Notes: generated from the letters alone by a model not told the origin. Shown: positions 16,646 to 25,479, counted from the stretch's first letter. The stretch is 64,000 nt of DNA from Rikenellaceae bacterium (GCA_017442365.1 JAFRZW010000007.1:124001-188000), one strand, 5' to 3'. A program made the numbers and translations.

Positions 16646-17407
16646 ATGCTTAAAAAGACACTTTTAACAGTCTCGTTTTTAACCGTTCTTACAATTTTAA
16701 TTTTATCAGGACATCTGTTGAGTCCCTCGCGTGAGGCTGCTCAAATGGATCGTACCGAGATTGTTACGCCACTGTTGCCGACCGATGAGGTTGCACATTG
16801 TGGCTTTGTAATGGCCGAAATCCCGCAGCCCGCACCTCAGCCCAAAGCTAAACCGACGGGCCGCCGTACCATCTCAGCCTACGACGATATGATGCGTCGT
16901 GCGGCTGCCGAGTCGGGACACGATTGGCGACTGTTGAGCGCAATTGCTTACCACGAGTCGCGATTCAACCCCGATGCGGTGTCGAAAGTTGGTGCATTCG
17001 GTCTGATGCAGATTATGCCCCGTGTGGCCGAGCAATTCAATGTGCCACAAGAGGAGGCGCGCGACCCCGAGATCAATATTCGCTTGGCGTCGAAATTGTT
17101 GAATAAGATCGACCGCTCGTTGCGTCTGTCGGCAGAGGCCACCGATGACGATCGTCTGTGTCTGATGTTAGCCAGCTATGTAGGTGGTATTGGCCACGTG
17201 CGCGATGCGCAGCGTTTGGCAGCCAAGAACAGCGAGAATCCCGAGAAATGGGAGGTCGTGTCGCGCTATCTCGAACTGAAAGGTCAGCCCGAGTATTATG
17301 AGGATTCGGTCGTACGTTGTGGCCGATTCACGGGCATCAAGCAGACCTTGGCATACGTGCGCAATGTGAAGTCGCACTACGATAAGTATTGCGAGCAGAC
17401 GCTCTAA
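16646..17407 (+). CDS. Membrane-bound lytic transglycosylase (SLT domain)
   Basis: This 253-residue protein has an N-terminal signal/anchor helix (about residues 5-23) and a proline-rich linker. An SLT lysozyme-like domain follows from about residue 78, with catalytic Glu104 in YHESRFNPDAVS and the downstream motif GAFGLMQIMP. The C-terminal YVGGIGHVRDAQRLA segment is also typical. It cleaves peptidoglycan glycan strands without hydrolysis, leaving an anhydro end. It is 42 bases downstream of the porin gene and probably closes that operon. Confidence 0.93.
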   Translation: MLKKTLLTVSFLTVLTILILSGHLLSPSREAAQMDRTEIVTPLLPTDEVAHCGFVMAEIPQPAPQPKAKPTGRRTISAYDDMMRRAAAESGHDWRLLSAIAYHESRFNPDAVSKVGAFGLMQIMPRVAEQFNVPQEEARDPEINIRLASKLLNKIDRSLRLSAEATDDDRLCLMLASYVGGIGHVRDAQRLAAKNSENPEKWEVVSRYLELKGQPEYYEDSVVRCGRFTGIKQTLAYVRNVKSHYDKYCEQTL

Positions 17408-17450
17408 TATGTGCCACGGTCGCAGTCGAGACCTAATCGATTGAGAATTA

Positions 17451-17479
17451 AGAGCCGCCCGAGGGTGGCTCTTTTTTTT
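17451..17479 (+). terminator. Terminator after the lytic transglycosylase
   Basis: AGAGCCGCCC (17451-17460) pairs with GGGTGGCTCT (17463-17472) through one G-T pair. Eight or more T residues follow. Confidence 0.88.
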
Positions 17480-17901
17480 ATTCAAGATTCAAAATTCAAG
17501 ATTCACAATTAATCCTGCTACGCAGGCTTTTCCTCCTTCGCGCCTCAGCCGAGTTCGAGCTACCGCTCGACTCCGCATTCGGTTTGGCGTCGGTTCACAA
17601 TTCACAATTTTTTCACTTATAGACCATTGGCAAAATCTCTGATTTTGACACACCTTCGCGGGCTCGCCCTTCGGGCGACCGCCCCAGCCCGCGAAGGTGC
17701 GCATTTTTATTGCAAGCAAAGTAAATATTTTTTAATTTTGATTTTTGAATTTTGTATTCTCTTCGTGCGACCGCCTACAAACAATAAATTCTCAGCCTGC
17801 GAGTATGCGCACACGTAGATAATCTTATAGTTTTCGAATTGTTCGGACGAAAAAATCTCCTCGCGCGCGTGTCGGGTATGCGCGCGTATGGAATTTTTAT
17901 G
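17480..17901. other. Repeat-rich intergenic block
   Basis: This gene-free stretch of about 420 bases separates the transglycosylase terminator from the OPT promoter. It contains AATTCAAGATTC repeats at the left (17481-17511), a small hairpin CCTGC/GCAGG near 17515-17527, and a dyad around TCGAGCTACCGCTCGA. A second ATTCAC repeat (17594-17610) and a large two-hairpin element (17627-17702) follow. At the right, the TTTTGATTTTTGAATTTTG segment is the reverse complement of the left repeat type. No credible coding frame is seen. Confidence 0.8.
17627..17702. repeat. Two-hairpin intergenic element, copy A
   Basis: TTGGC leads into a 7-bp hairpin CAAAATC-TCT-GATTTTG (17631-17647). ACA follows, then a perfect 14-bp stem (17651-17664 with 17686-17699). 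That stem encloses an inner hairpin CGCCC-TTC-GGGCG and the single-stranded ACCGCCCC, and the element ends GTGCGC. A second copy with the same architecture but different stem sequences is at 62340-62417. Confidence 0.88.
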
Positions 17902-17909
17902 TATATTTG
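17902..17909 (+). promoter_or_regulatory. -7 box of the OPT transporter operon
   Basis: TATATTTG lies 65 bases upstream of the ATG at 17975. Confidence 0.65.
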
Positions 17910-17974
17910 CGTGATGTATTGTGCCGAAGGTGGAATGCTCAAAACGAAATTAATCTCAAAAACTTAAATAAATT

Positions 17975-19927
17975 ATGACACAAAATCAACAAAAACAGCT
18001 CACTTCGCTGCCCGAAAATGCCTACCGCGAGTTGGCCGAGGGCGAGAAGTACGAACCTATGATGTCGCCTACATCGACTCCCGCAGAGGTTACTCCCTAC
18101 TCGGTTTCGATGGGTATCTTGATGGCCGTTCTGTTCTCGGCAGCGGCTGCCTATCTGGGTTTGAAAATCGGTCAGGTATTCGAGGCCGCAATTCCCATTG
18201 CAATTATCGCTGTGGGTGTCGGTAATATGCTCGGCAAACGCAATACGTTGGGTCAGAACGTTCTGATTCAGTCGATTGGCGCGTCGTCGGGTGTGATCGT
18301 GGCAGGTGCGATCTTCACGTTGCCCGCACTCTATATCTTGGGTTTGGAGGCGCAGTTCTATCAGGTATTCCTCTCGTCGCTGCTGGGTGGCGTGCTGGGT
18401 ATCGTGCTGCTGATTCCGTTCCGCAAGTACTTCGTTAAGGATATGCACGGTAAGTACCCCTTCCCCGAGGCTACGGCTACGACCGAGGTGTTGGTTTCGG
18501 GCGAGAAGGGTGGCAATCAGGCTAAACTGCTGGCTGTTAGTGGTTTGATCGGTGGTCTTTATGACTTTGTGATCAGCACCTTCGGTTGGTGGCACGAGCA
18601 GGTAACCACTCGCATCTGCGATTGGGGCGTTGAGATGGCCGACAAGTTCAAGACCGTGATGAGCGTCAATACGGGTGCAGCGGTGCTCGGTTTGGGTTAT
18701 ATCATCGGTTTGAAATATGCGGCATTTATCTGCGCAGGTTCGTTCCTCGTATGGTTTGTGATCGTTCCCGTGATTGGTATGGCGGGTGGCGATGCGACGG
18801 CAGCAATGACCGCTGAGTCGATCTTCGCAGCATACGCTAAGCCGATCGGTATTGGCGGTATCGCAATGGCGGGTATTATCGGCATTGTGCGCCAGGCAGG
18901 TATCATCAAGTCGGCTGTCGGTTTGGCAGCTAAGGAGCTTGGCGGTAAGAAGGGTGGTGCTACGGAGGTAACGGAGCGTACGCAGCGCGATTTGTCGATG
19001 AAACTCGTGCTGACCGTGCTGATCGCGGCTCTGCTCACTACGTTCATCTTCTTCCAGTTTGGTGTGCTGAACAATTGGTTGTACTCGATCGTCGCAATTC
19101 TGATCGTATTCGTTATCGCGTTCTTGTTCACCACCGTAGCGGCTAATGCAATTGCAATCGTCGGTTCGAACCCCGTTTCGGGTATGACGCTGATGACGCT
19201 GATCCTCTCGTCGCTGGTGCTGGTCAGCATCGGCTTGAACGGTACGGCAGGTATGACCGCAGCAATGATCATTGGCGGTGTGGTTTGTACCGCGCTGTCG
19301 ATGGCTGGTGGTTTCATCACCGACTTGAAGATCGGTTATTGGTTGGGTACTACTCCCTCGAAGCAGGAGGGTTGGAAGTTCCTCGGTACGGCGATCTCGG
19401 CTGCAACGGTTGCAGGTGTGATGATCATTCTGAACAAGACCTACGGTTTCGGTCCCGATAGCCCGCTGGTAGCTCCTCAGGCAAATGCAATGGCTGAGGT
19501 TATCCGTCCGTTGATGTCGGGTGGCGAGACTCCGTGGATTCTCTACTTCGCAGGTGCTGCTTTGGCGCTGACGCTGACGATGATCGGTGTTCCTGCGTTG
19601 GCATTTGCGCTGGGTATGTTCATTCCTCTGTCGCTCAATACTCCGCTGTTGGTAGGTGGTTTGATCGCTTGGTTCGTATCGAGCCGCTCGAAGGATAAGG
19701 CGCTGAACAAGGCTCGTGCCGATCGTGGTACGCTGATTGCGTCGGGATTCATCGCCGGTGGTGCGCTGATGGGTGTTGTAAGTGCAGTGTTGCGCTTCTG
19801 CGAGATCGACTGGTTTGCAGCCGAGTGGAATGCCTCGAAGGGCGCTGAGTGGCTGTCGGTTGCGATGTACGTACTGATCATCGGTTATATGATCTGGGAT
19901 TCGTGCCGCGCTAAGAAGGAGGAGTAG
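17975..19927 (+). CDS. OPT-family oligopeptide transporter
   Basis: This 650-residue inner-membrane protein has about 14-16 hydrophobic helices and the OPT-family pattern: SVSMGILMAVLFSAAAAYLGLKIGQVFEAAIP at the start, then PFPEATATTEVL and a cytoplasmic region KELGGKKGG. It probably imports oligopeptides or metal-chelating peptides by proton symport. The next gene is peptidase T, 28 bases downstream, so imported di- and tripeptides could be hydrolysed by the co-expressed product. That coupling is inferred from operon structure. The C-terminus RAKKEE is cytoplasmic. Confidence 0.93.
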   Translation: MTQNQQKQLTSLPENAYRELAEGEKYEPMMSPTSTPAEVTPYSVSMGILMAVLFSAAAAYLGLKIGQVFEAAIPIAIIAVGVGNMLGKRNTLGQNVLIQSIGASSGVIVAGAIFTLPALYILGLEAQFYQVFLSSLLGGVLGIVLLIPFRKYFVKDMHGKYPFPEATATTEVLVSGEKGGNQAKLLAVSGLIGGLYDFVISTFGWWHEQVTTRICDWGVEMADKFKTVMSVNTGAAVLGLGYIIGLKYAAFICAGSFLVWFVIVPVIGMAGGDATAAMTAESIFAAYAKPIGIGGIAMAGIIGIVRQAGIIKSAVGLAAKELGGKKGGATEVTERTQRDLSMKLVLTVLIAALLTTFIFFQFGVLNNWLYSIVAILIVFVIAFLFTTVAANAIAIVGSNPVSGMTLMTLILSSLVLVSIGLNGTAGMTAAMIIGGVVCTALSMAGGFITDLKIGYWLGTTPSKQEGWKFLGTAISAATVAGVMIILNKTYGFGPDSPLVAPQANAMAEVIRPLMSGGETPWILYFAGAALALTLTMIGVPALAFALGMFIPLSLNTPLLVGGLIAWFVSSRSKDKALNKARADRGTLIASGFIAGGALMGVVSAVLRFCEIDWFAAEWNASKGAEWLSVAMYVLIIGYMIWDSCRAKKEE

Positions 19928-19955
19928 TTTAACCGCAAAACAATCGGATAGAATT

Positions 19956-21173
19956 ATGGAATTGAAAGAACGCTTTTTGAAATACGTGTCGTACGATACG
20001 CAGAGCTGCGAAGAGAGTACGACTTTCCCCTCGACCGACAAGCAGAAGGTGCTGCTGGCCGATCTGGCTGAGGAGATGCGCTCGTTGGGTATGACCGAGG
20101 TTACGATGGACGAGTATGGCTACGTGATGGGTACGATTCCTGCGTCGAAAGGCAAGGAGTCGGCTCCCGTGATTGGCTTCATCTCGCACGTCGATACGGC
20201 ACCCGATATGAGTGGTAAAGATGTTAAACCTCAGGTGATTGAGTGCTATGAGGGTGGCGACATCAAGCTCAACGATCAGCTGACGATGCGTGTCGAGGAT
20301 TTCCCCGAGTTGGAGTTCTTCAAGGGTCATACGTTGATTCACACCGACGGCACGACGCTGCTCGGTGCTGACGACAAGGCGGGTGTTGCCGAGATTATGA
20401 CCGCAGCGGAGTACCTGCTGACCCACCCCGAGGTGGAGCACGGCAAGATCCGCATCGGTTTTACGCCCGATGAGGAGATCGGTCGCGGTGTTGATTACTT
20501 CAATGTCGAGAAGTTCGGTGCTCAGTTTGCCTATACGGTCGATGGCGGTATGGAGGGCGAGTTGGAGTATGAGAACTTCAACGCCGCAGGTGCCAAAATC
20601 CACATTCAGGGTCGCAACGTGCACCCCGGTTACGCTAAGGATAAGATGATCAACGCATTGCAGGTGGCTTGCGAGATCAACTCGATGTTGCCCGCAGTGC
20701 AGCGTCCCGAGCACACCGAGGGCTACGAGGGTTTCTATCATCTGGTAGGCTTGAATGGCGCGGTCGAGGAGGCCGATATGAGCTATATCGTTCGTGATCA
20801 CGATCGCGCGAAGTTCGAGCAGAAGAAGGCATACTTGGAGAGCGTCGTTGCGCTGCTTTCGAAGAAGTATGGCGAGGGCGTGATCGAACTGAAACTGACC
20901 GATCAGTACTACAATATGCGCGAGATGGTTGAGCCGCACCCCGAGGTGATCGAGCGTGCGTTGGCGGCTATGCGCGAGGCCGGTGTTGAGCCGCTGGTGC
21001 GCCCGATTCGTGGTGGTACGGACGGTTCGCGTCTGTCGTATATGGGTCTGCCGTGCCCCAACCTCTTCACGGGAGGTATGAATTTCCACGGCAAATTTGA
21101 ATACTGCTCACTGACGACGATGGGTCGCGCGATGCAGGTTATTCTGAATCTGGCTCGTCTGTGGGCCGAATAG
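19956..21173 (+). CDS. pepT: Peptidase T (tripeptide aminopeptidase)
   Basis: This 405-residue M20-family dizinc aminopeptidase releases the N-terminal residue of tripeptides in the cytoplasm. Zinc-ligand motifs are present: GFISHVDTAPDMSG near residue 75, LLGADDKAGVAEI near 134 and TPDEEIGRGVDYF near 169. The late segment RGGTDGSRLSYMGLPCPN is also typical. It lies between the OPT transporter and nadE (7 bases upstream of nadE), and is likely part of a peptide-utilisation operon. Confidence 0.96.
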   Translation: MELKERFLKYVSYDTQSCEESTTFPSTDKQKVLLADLAEEMRSLGMTEVTMDEYGYVMGTIPASKGKESAPVIGFISHVDTAPDMSGKDVKPQVIECYEGGDIKLNDQLTMRVEDFPELEFFKGHTLIHTDGTTLLGADDKAGVAEIMTAAEYLLTHPEVEHGKIRIGFTPDEEIGRGVDYFNVEKFGAQFAYTVDGGMEGELEYENFNAAGAKIHIQGRNVHPGYAKDKMINALQVACEINSMLPAVQRPEHTEGYEGFYHLVGLNGAVEEADMSYIVRDHDRAKFEQKKAYLESVVALLSKKYGEGVIELKLTDQYYNMREMVEPHPEVIERALAAMREAGVEPLVRPIRGGTDGSRLSYMGLPCPNLFTGGMNFHGKFEYCSLTTMGRAMQVILNLARLWAE

Positions 21174-21180
21174 TAAGGCG

Positions 21181-23109
21181 ATGAAAAACTTTGGTTTCGT
21201 GAAGGTTGCTGCGGCCGTTCCGACGACCGCAGTGGCCGATTGCTCGACCAACGCCGCACGTATCGAGACATTGATGCTCAGTGCGGAGAAGGCGGGCGTG
21301 GCAGTAACGGTCTTTCCCGAGCTGTCGCTGACGGGAGCTACGTGTGGCGATCTGCTGTTGCAGGGGGCGCTGTTGGAGGCTGCCGAGGCGGGCTTGCAAC
21401 GTTTGGTCGATGTGTCGGCTGAGTTGCAGGGCGCATTTGTTGTGGGTCTGCCCGTCGAGGTGCGTGGAAGCGTATATAATTGTGCAGCAGTTGTTTCGCG
21501 TGGTCAGATTGTGGGTGTTGTGCCTAAATGCTATCTGTCGGATAGCGGCGCGTCGAACGAAAAACGTTGGTTTGCGACGGGACTCGGTGTGGTGAGCGAT
21601 AGTGTCTGCATTTGCGGACAATGTGTGCCTTTCGGTAGTGAGTTGATCTTCACGGCCGAGAATGTCCGTTTCGGTGTTGAGATTGGCGCGGATCTGTGGG
21701 CGGTTGTGCCCCCCTCGTCGCGTATGGCTCTCGATGGAGCGGAGTTGATTCTCTGTCCGTCAGCGATGCCTGCGCTGGCCGAAAAGTACCAATATTCACG
21801 TGCGCTTGTGGCTCAACACTCGGCACGCACGATGACGGCCTACGTCTATGCTTCGGCAGGCTTTGGCGAATCGACCACCGATCTGGTCTTCGATGGTGCT
21901 GCGATGGTTGCCGAGAATGGCAAGGTGCTGGCTGAGGGTGAGCGATTTGCGATCAAGGAGCAGTTGGTAGTTTGTGATGTCGATATCGAGTATTTGCGTT
22001 CGGAGCGACGTCGTTCGACCATACAGCACGGCGCGAATTTTATGGAGCCACCGATGACGACGGTCGCAATCGAGTTGCCGCAGGGTGATGTCAAAATGCG
22101 ATTTGACCGCGCGGTCGATCCGTCGCCATTTGTGCCTCGCGAGGAGCAACAGCGCGCGGAGCGTTGTGCCGAAATCTTCAAAATCCAAACGTTGGGATTG
22201 GCCAAACGTCTGCACCATATTCATTCATCGAAGGCTGTGATAGGCATTTCGGGTGGCTTGGATTCGACTCTGGCTCTGTTGGTTACGGTAGCGACGTTCG
22301 ATCTGCTCGGATTGGATCGCAAGGGTGTGATTGGCGTTACGATGCCGGGTTTTGGCACGACGGGACGTACCTATAACAACGCTCTGCGAATGATGGAGGC
22401 GTTGGGTATTACGGTGCGCGAAATCCCGATCGTCGAGGCGTGTCGCCAGCACTTCAAGGATTTGGGTCTGCCCGAGACGGATCGAAGCGTAACGTACGAA
22501 AATTCGCAAGCACGCGAGCGAACGCAACTGCTTATGGATCTGGCGAATATGGAGAACGCGCTGGTTGTCGGCACGGGCGATCTGAGCGAGTTGGCATTGG
22601 GTTGGGCTACATATAATGGCGATCAGATGTCGATGTATGGTGTCAATGGCGGTGTGCCCAAAACGTTGGTGCGCCACTTGGTGGGCTGGTTTGCGTCGCA
22701 GCCTGAGAATGAGTCTGTTGCAGCTACATTGCGCGATGTGATGGCGACCCCGATCAGTCCTGAGCTGTTGCCTGCCGACGAGCAGGGTAACATCGCTCAA
22801 AAGACCGAAGATCTGGTTGGTCCGTACGAATTGCACGACTTCTTCCTGCACGGTTTTGTGCGTTGCGGTTATGTGCCCGAGAAGATCGAGTTTTTGGCGC
22901 GTCGGGCATTTGATGGCGAGTACAACGAACAGACAATAAATCATTGGCTTACGACGTTTGTACGTCGATTCTTCACTCAGCAGTTCAAGCGCTCGGCAAT
23001 GCCCGATGGTCCGAAGGTTGGTTCGGTAGGACTCTCGCCGCGAGGTGATTGGCAGATGCCCAGCGATGCGGTGTCGGCTGAGTGGCTCAAACGATTAACC
23101 AAGAGATAG
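21181..23109 (+). CDS. nadE: NAD+ synthase with glutaminase-like domain lacking the catalytic cysteine
   Basis: This 642-residue protein makes NAD from deamido-NAD and ATP. The C-terminal synthetase domain is intact, with the pyrophosphatase loop SGGLDSTLAL near residue 357 and NSQARERTQ later. The N-terminal nitrilase-like glutaminase domain keeps Glu47 (FPELSLTG) and Lys116 (PKCYL). Where family members have Cys in EICEDLW, this protein has Gly169 (VEIGADLW). If the alignment is right, it would depend on free ammonia. The length is normal. Its stop codon abuts the start of the DUF4923 gene. Confidence 0.93.
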   Translation: MKNFGFVKVAAAVPTTAVADCSTNAARIETLMLSAEKAGVAVTVFPELSLTGATCGDLLLQGALLEAAEAGLQRLVDVSAELQGAFVVGLPVEVRGSVYNCAAVVSRGQIVGVVPKCYLSDSGASNEKRWFATGLGVVSDSVCICGQCVPFGSELIFTAENVRFGVEIGADLWAVVPPSSRMALDGAELILCPSAMPALAEKYQYSRALVAQHSARTMTAYVYASAGFGESTTDLVFDGAAMVAENGKVLAEGERFAIKEQLVVCDVDIEYLRSERRRSTIQHGANFMEPPMTTVAIELPQGDVKMRFDRAVDPSPFVPREEQQRAERCAEIFKIQTLGLAKRLHHIHSSKAVIGISGGLDSTLALLVTVATFDLLGLDRKGVIGVTMPGFGTTGRTYNNALRMMEALGITVREIPIVEACRQHFKDLGLPETDRSVTYENSQARERTQLLMDLANMENALVVGTGDLSELALGWATYNGDQMSMYGVNGGVPKTLVRHLVGWFASQPENESVAATLRDVMATPISPELLPADEQGNIAQKTEDLVGPYELHDFFLHGFVRCGYVPEKIEFLARRAFDGEYNEQTINHWLTTFVRRFFTQQFKRSAMPDGPKVGSVGLSPRGDWQMPSDAVSAEWLKRLTKR

Positions 23110-23703
23110 ATGAAGCGATTGATGATCTTAGTGGCAGTGTCGGTGATGAGCATTGCCAATGTCGAGGCGCAGAGTTTGAAAGATATTCTGGGTGGTCTGG
23201 TGGGTGCCGTTACGGGCAATACGACCACCGAGCAGACCATTGTGGGCGAGTGGGGTTACACTAAGCCCGCAATCGCACTCAAAAGCGACAATATTTTGGC
23301 GCAGGCTGGTGGCTCGCTGATGTCGGGCACGATCGAAAAGAAGATGGCGACCTACTACGAGAAGGTCGGCTTGAAGGCAGGCTCGGCGGCGATTACGCTC
23401 ACCGAGGATCAACAATTTAAGCTGACGATGGGTAAGCGCACGTTGCAGGGAACATACGAGTTCGATAGCACGACCAATGCTTTGACGCTCAACTTCACGA
23501 CCAAGACCTCGGTCAAGATTGGCAAGATTAGGGGCGAGGCGCAGCTGTCGGGTGGCGATCTGAAACTGCTGTTTGCGGCCGATAAGATGTTGAAGATTGT
23601 CAGGGGCTTGTCGGCAGTGTCGAACAATACGTCGATTGCGGCAATCTCGAAGGCTGCCGAGCAGTACGACGGATTGAGCCTCGGAATGACTTTTGCGAAG
23701 TAA
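23110..23703 (+). CDS. DUF4923-family secreted protein
   Basis: This 197-residue protein has a signal peptide (about residues 1-20, ending VEAQ). Its beta-rich body contains IVGEWGYTKPAIAL and LQGTYEFDSTTNALTLNF, matching the lipocalin-like DUF4923 family of Bacteroidota. The function is unknown, possibly ligand binding in the periplasm. It starts directly at the nadE stop, so it is translationally linked, and the operon ends at the terminator that follows. Confidence 0.85.
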   Translation: MKRLMILVAVSVMSIANVEAQSLKDILGGLVGAVTGNTTTEQTIVGEWGYTKPAIALKSDNILAQAGGSLMSGTIEKKMATYYEKVGLKAGSAAITLTEDQQFKLTMGKRTLQGTYEFDSTTNALTLNFTTKTSVKIGKIRGEAQLSGGDLKLLFAADKMLKIVRGLSAVSNNTSIAAISKAAEQYDGLSLGMTFAK

Positions 23704-23721
23704 TCGTTTCGACAATTAACG

Positions 23722-23758
23722 AAAAACCGCGTCCTTCATTGCGAGGGGCGCGGTTTTA
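23722..23758. terminator. Terminator after the DUF4923 gene
   Basis: AAAACCGCG (about 23723-23731) pairs with CGCGGTTTT (23749-23757). A/T runs lie on both sides, so it could also serve the convergent flavin reductase gene. Confidence 0.8.
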
Positions 23759-23777
23759 TTATATAATAGGTATCAGT

Positions 23778-24353
23778 CTATTTTTTCTTGCGTTTACGTT
23801 GCACGGTCCAGCCGAAACGCCCAATCTGCTGACCGAGAGTGTAGTAATGACCGTGCATATAGGTAATCGGGCGGGCACGCTCCAATTCGAAACGACCCGT
23901 TTCGGGGTTGATGTATGCCTCGTCGGCCTGCACATTGACCACATCGGCCAGGAACATATCGTGTGAGCCGAGCTCAATCACCTCGCGCACACGGCACTCG
24001 ATTGCGATCGGAGCCTCCTCGATAATCGGCGCATTGACCATCGCTGCGGGCGAGGGTGTCAGTCCGCACACCTCGAATTTGTTGTACTCGCGTCCCGAGC
24101 GCACTCCGCACCAATCGGTCGCCTCGGCCAATGCCTCGGTGGTGAGGTTGATGACAAATTCGCCCGTGCGCTTGATGATGTCGTAGGAGTGTCGTTCGCG
24201 TCGTACGGAGATGTAACACATTGGCGGCTCGGAACATACGGTGCCTGTCCAAGCGATTGTGATAAGGTTATATTCGTCGGGCGTCGCGCCGCAGCTGACC
24301 AGCACGGCGGGCAGAGGATAGACCATCGTCCCGGGTTTCCAATTCTGTTTCAT
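23778..24353 (-). CDS. Flavin reductase-family protein
   Basis: This 191-residue protein has the FMN-binding split-barrel fold of the flavin reductase/DIM6 family. It starts PGTMVYPLPAVLVSCG and contains NLITIAWTGTVCSEPPMCYISVRRERHS followed by EFVINL. Such proteins bind FMN and reduce it with NAD(P)H or act as flavoprotein oxidoreductases. It is monocistronic and divergent from the CD225 gene, with a -7 box at 24375-24382. The C-terminal KRKKK is basic. Confidence 0.88.
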   Translation of the reverse strand: MKQNWKPGTMVYPLPAVLVSCGATPDEYNLITIAWTGTVCSEPPMCYISVRRERHSYDIIKRTGEFVINLTTEALAEATDWCGVRSGREYNKFEVCGLTPSPAAMVNAPIIEEAPIAIECRVREVIELGSHDMFLADVVNVQADEAYINPETGRFELERARPITYMHGHYYTLGQQIGRFGWTVQRKRKKK

Positions 24354-24374
24354 AGTGCGTGAAATTTGTTATGA

Positions 24375-24382
24375 CAAATATA
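24375..24382 (-). promoter_or_regulatory. -7 box of the flavin reductase gene
   Basis: The minus strand reads TATATTTG, 21 bases upstream of the ATG at 24353. Confidence 0.65.
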
Positions 24383-24403
24383 GCTTTTTTCGTGCAGATT
24401 TGC

Positions 24404-24411
24404 TACATTTG
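24404..24411 (+). promoter_or_regulatory. -7 box of the CD225 gene
   Basis: TACATTTG lies 27 bases before the ATG at 24439. Confidence 0.65.
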
Positions 24412-24438
24412 TAATGCTAATTTCAATAATTCGATCCT

Positions 24439-24741
24439 ATGGAAGTGATCAACAACAACCCTCAAATGAATCGCCCGAATCGCTATCCGCCTAAGAATCA
24501 TTTGGTTGAGGCGATATTGGTAACGCTGTTTTGTTGCTTGCCGTTTGGAATCGTGGGCATAATCAATGCTGCTCGTGTCGAAAATGCCTTCTATTCGGGC
24601 GACGAAATGGAGGCCGAACGTCTGTCGCGTGAGGCACTGAAATGGAGCAAGATAGGTCTGTTTACGGCACTCGGTGTCTATGTGCTCTATTTCTTGTTTA
24701 TTGTGCTGTTTGGACTTGCTGCGGCAGGTTTGGACTACTAA
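24439..24741 (+). CDS. CD225/dispanin-family membrane protein
   Basis: This 100-residue protein has the CD225 pattern. A proline/asparagine-rich N-terminus precedes a first hydrophobic helix with the Cys-Cys-Leu-Pro-Phe-Gly turn (TLFCCLPFGIVGIINAARVENAF). A short loop (SREALKWSKIG) and a second transmembrane helix follow. Bacterial members are small inner-membrane proteins of unknown function. It is monocistronic and converges on the minus-strand metalloprotease gene. Confidence 0.9.
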   Translation: MEVINNNPQMNRPNRYPPKNHLVEAILVTLFCCLPFGIVGIINAARVENAFYSGDEMEAERLSREALKWSKIGLFTALGVYVLYFLFIVLFGLAAAGLDY

Positions 24742-24770
24742 CGAAATTTGCGAGTGTCGGTTAGCGTGAG

Positions 24771-25475
24771 TTAGAGCGGGTGATACTGCTTTAATTCGCG
24801 GTTGAGTTCCTTTTCGCGTCCGCCAAGGTGGTGATCCACCAACGAGAGAAAGACCGCCGAGTGGTTGCGATGAACCGTGTGGCAGAGCTCGTGAATGATG
24901 ATGTATTCGATCAAGTGGTCGGGTAGTAGCATTAGATATACGCTGAGCGACAGATCGTTACGCGATGAACAACTGCCCCATTTACTGCGTGTGGCACGAA
25001 TCGTTATCGAGCGATAATCGAGTCCCGTGCGACAACTCGCGGCTTCGACCATCGGTGGTAGCAATTCGCGTGCCTCGCGTCGTAAAGCCTCTTTAACTCC
25101 CTTATTTATAAGTTCTTGAATCTCCGAGTTGGCAATGTCTGCCGACGTGGGAAGTCGCAACGTGATGGCGTCGCTCGTTACGCGAACGGTCGCTCGTGTA
25201 GCCTTCTCGTCGGGCACTACTCGCAATTCGTGCTGACGGGTGCGGAAGGGCGGACGAATCACGCGCTCAGCCTCGGTGCGTTGTTGCTTTTCGAGTGTCG
25301 CACGCACCCAATCTAATTTAGTATCAAGGAATTGCAGAGCCCGCTCGCGCGACGAAAACCACGGATATGCCACCCGCACGCGCCCTTTGCGCACCGAAAT
25401 GCGAATATTGCGGGCACGCGCCACTCGCTCGATCTCGATCGGACCGAGTACGGGGTGGTTGTGGCTCTGTTTCAT
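24771..25475 (-). CDS. YgjP-like M48-type metallopeptidase (DUF45)
   Basis: This 234-residue protein is a DUF45 (YgjP/UTP-pyrophosphatase-associated) zinc metallopeptidase. The zinc motif HELCH sits near residue 190 and is followed by VHRNHSAVFLSLVDHH. The upstream segment TRSKWGSCSSRNDLSLSVYL is the family hallmark. The start at 25475 is chosen because the longer frame overlaps rlmB extensively. It is the last gene of the rpe/ABC-F/rlmB operon, 4 bases behind the rlmB stop. Its substrate is unknown. Confidence 0.9.
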   Translation of the reverse strand: MKQSHNHPVLGPIEIERVARARNIRISVRKGRVRVAYPWFSSRERALQFLDTKLDWVRATLEKQQRTEAERVIRPPFRTRQHELRVVPDEKATRATVRVTSDAITLRLPTSADIANSEIQELINKGVKEALRREARELLPPMVEAASCRTGLDYRSITIRATRSKWGSCSSRNDLSLSVYLMLLPDHLIEYIIIHELCHTVHRNHSAVFLSLVDHHLGGREKELNRELKQYHPL

Positions 25476-25479
25476 TTGA

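Noticed and set aside
17939..20041. Very long minus-strand open frame (700 codons) opposite the OPT transporter
   Set aside because: It is antisense to a clear transporter gene. Its translation is rich in Arg, His, Gln and Thr with no domain or signal, as expected for a mirror frame in GC-biased codons.
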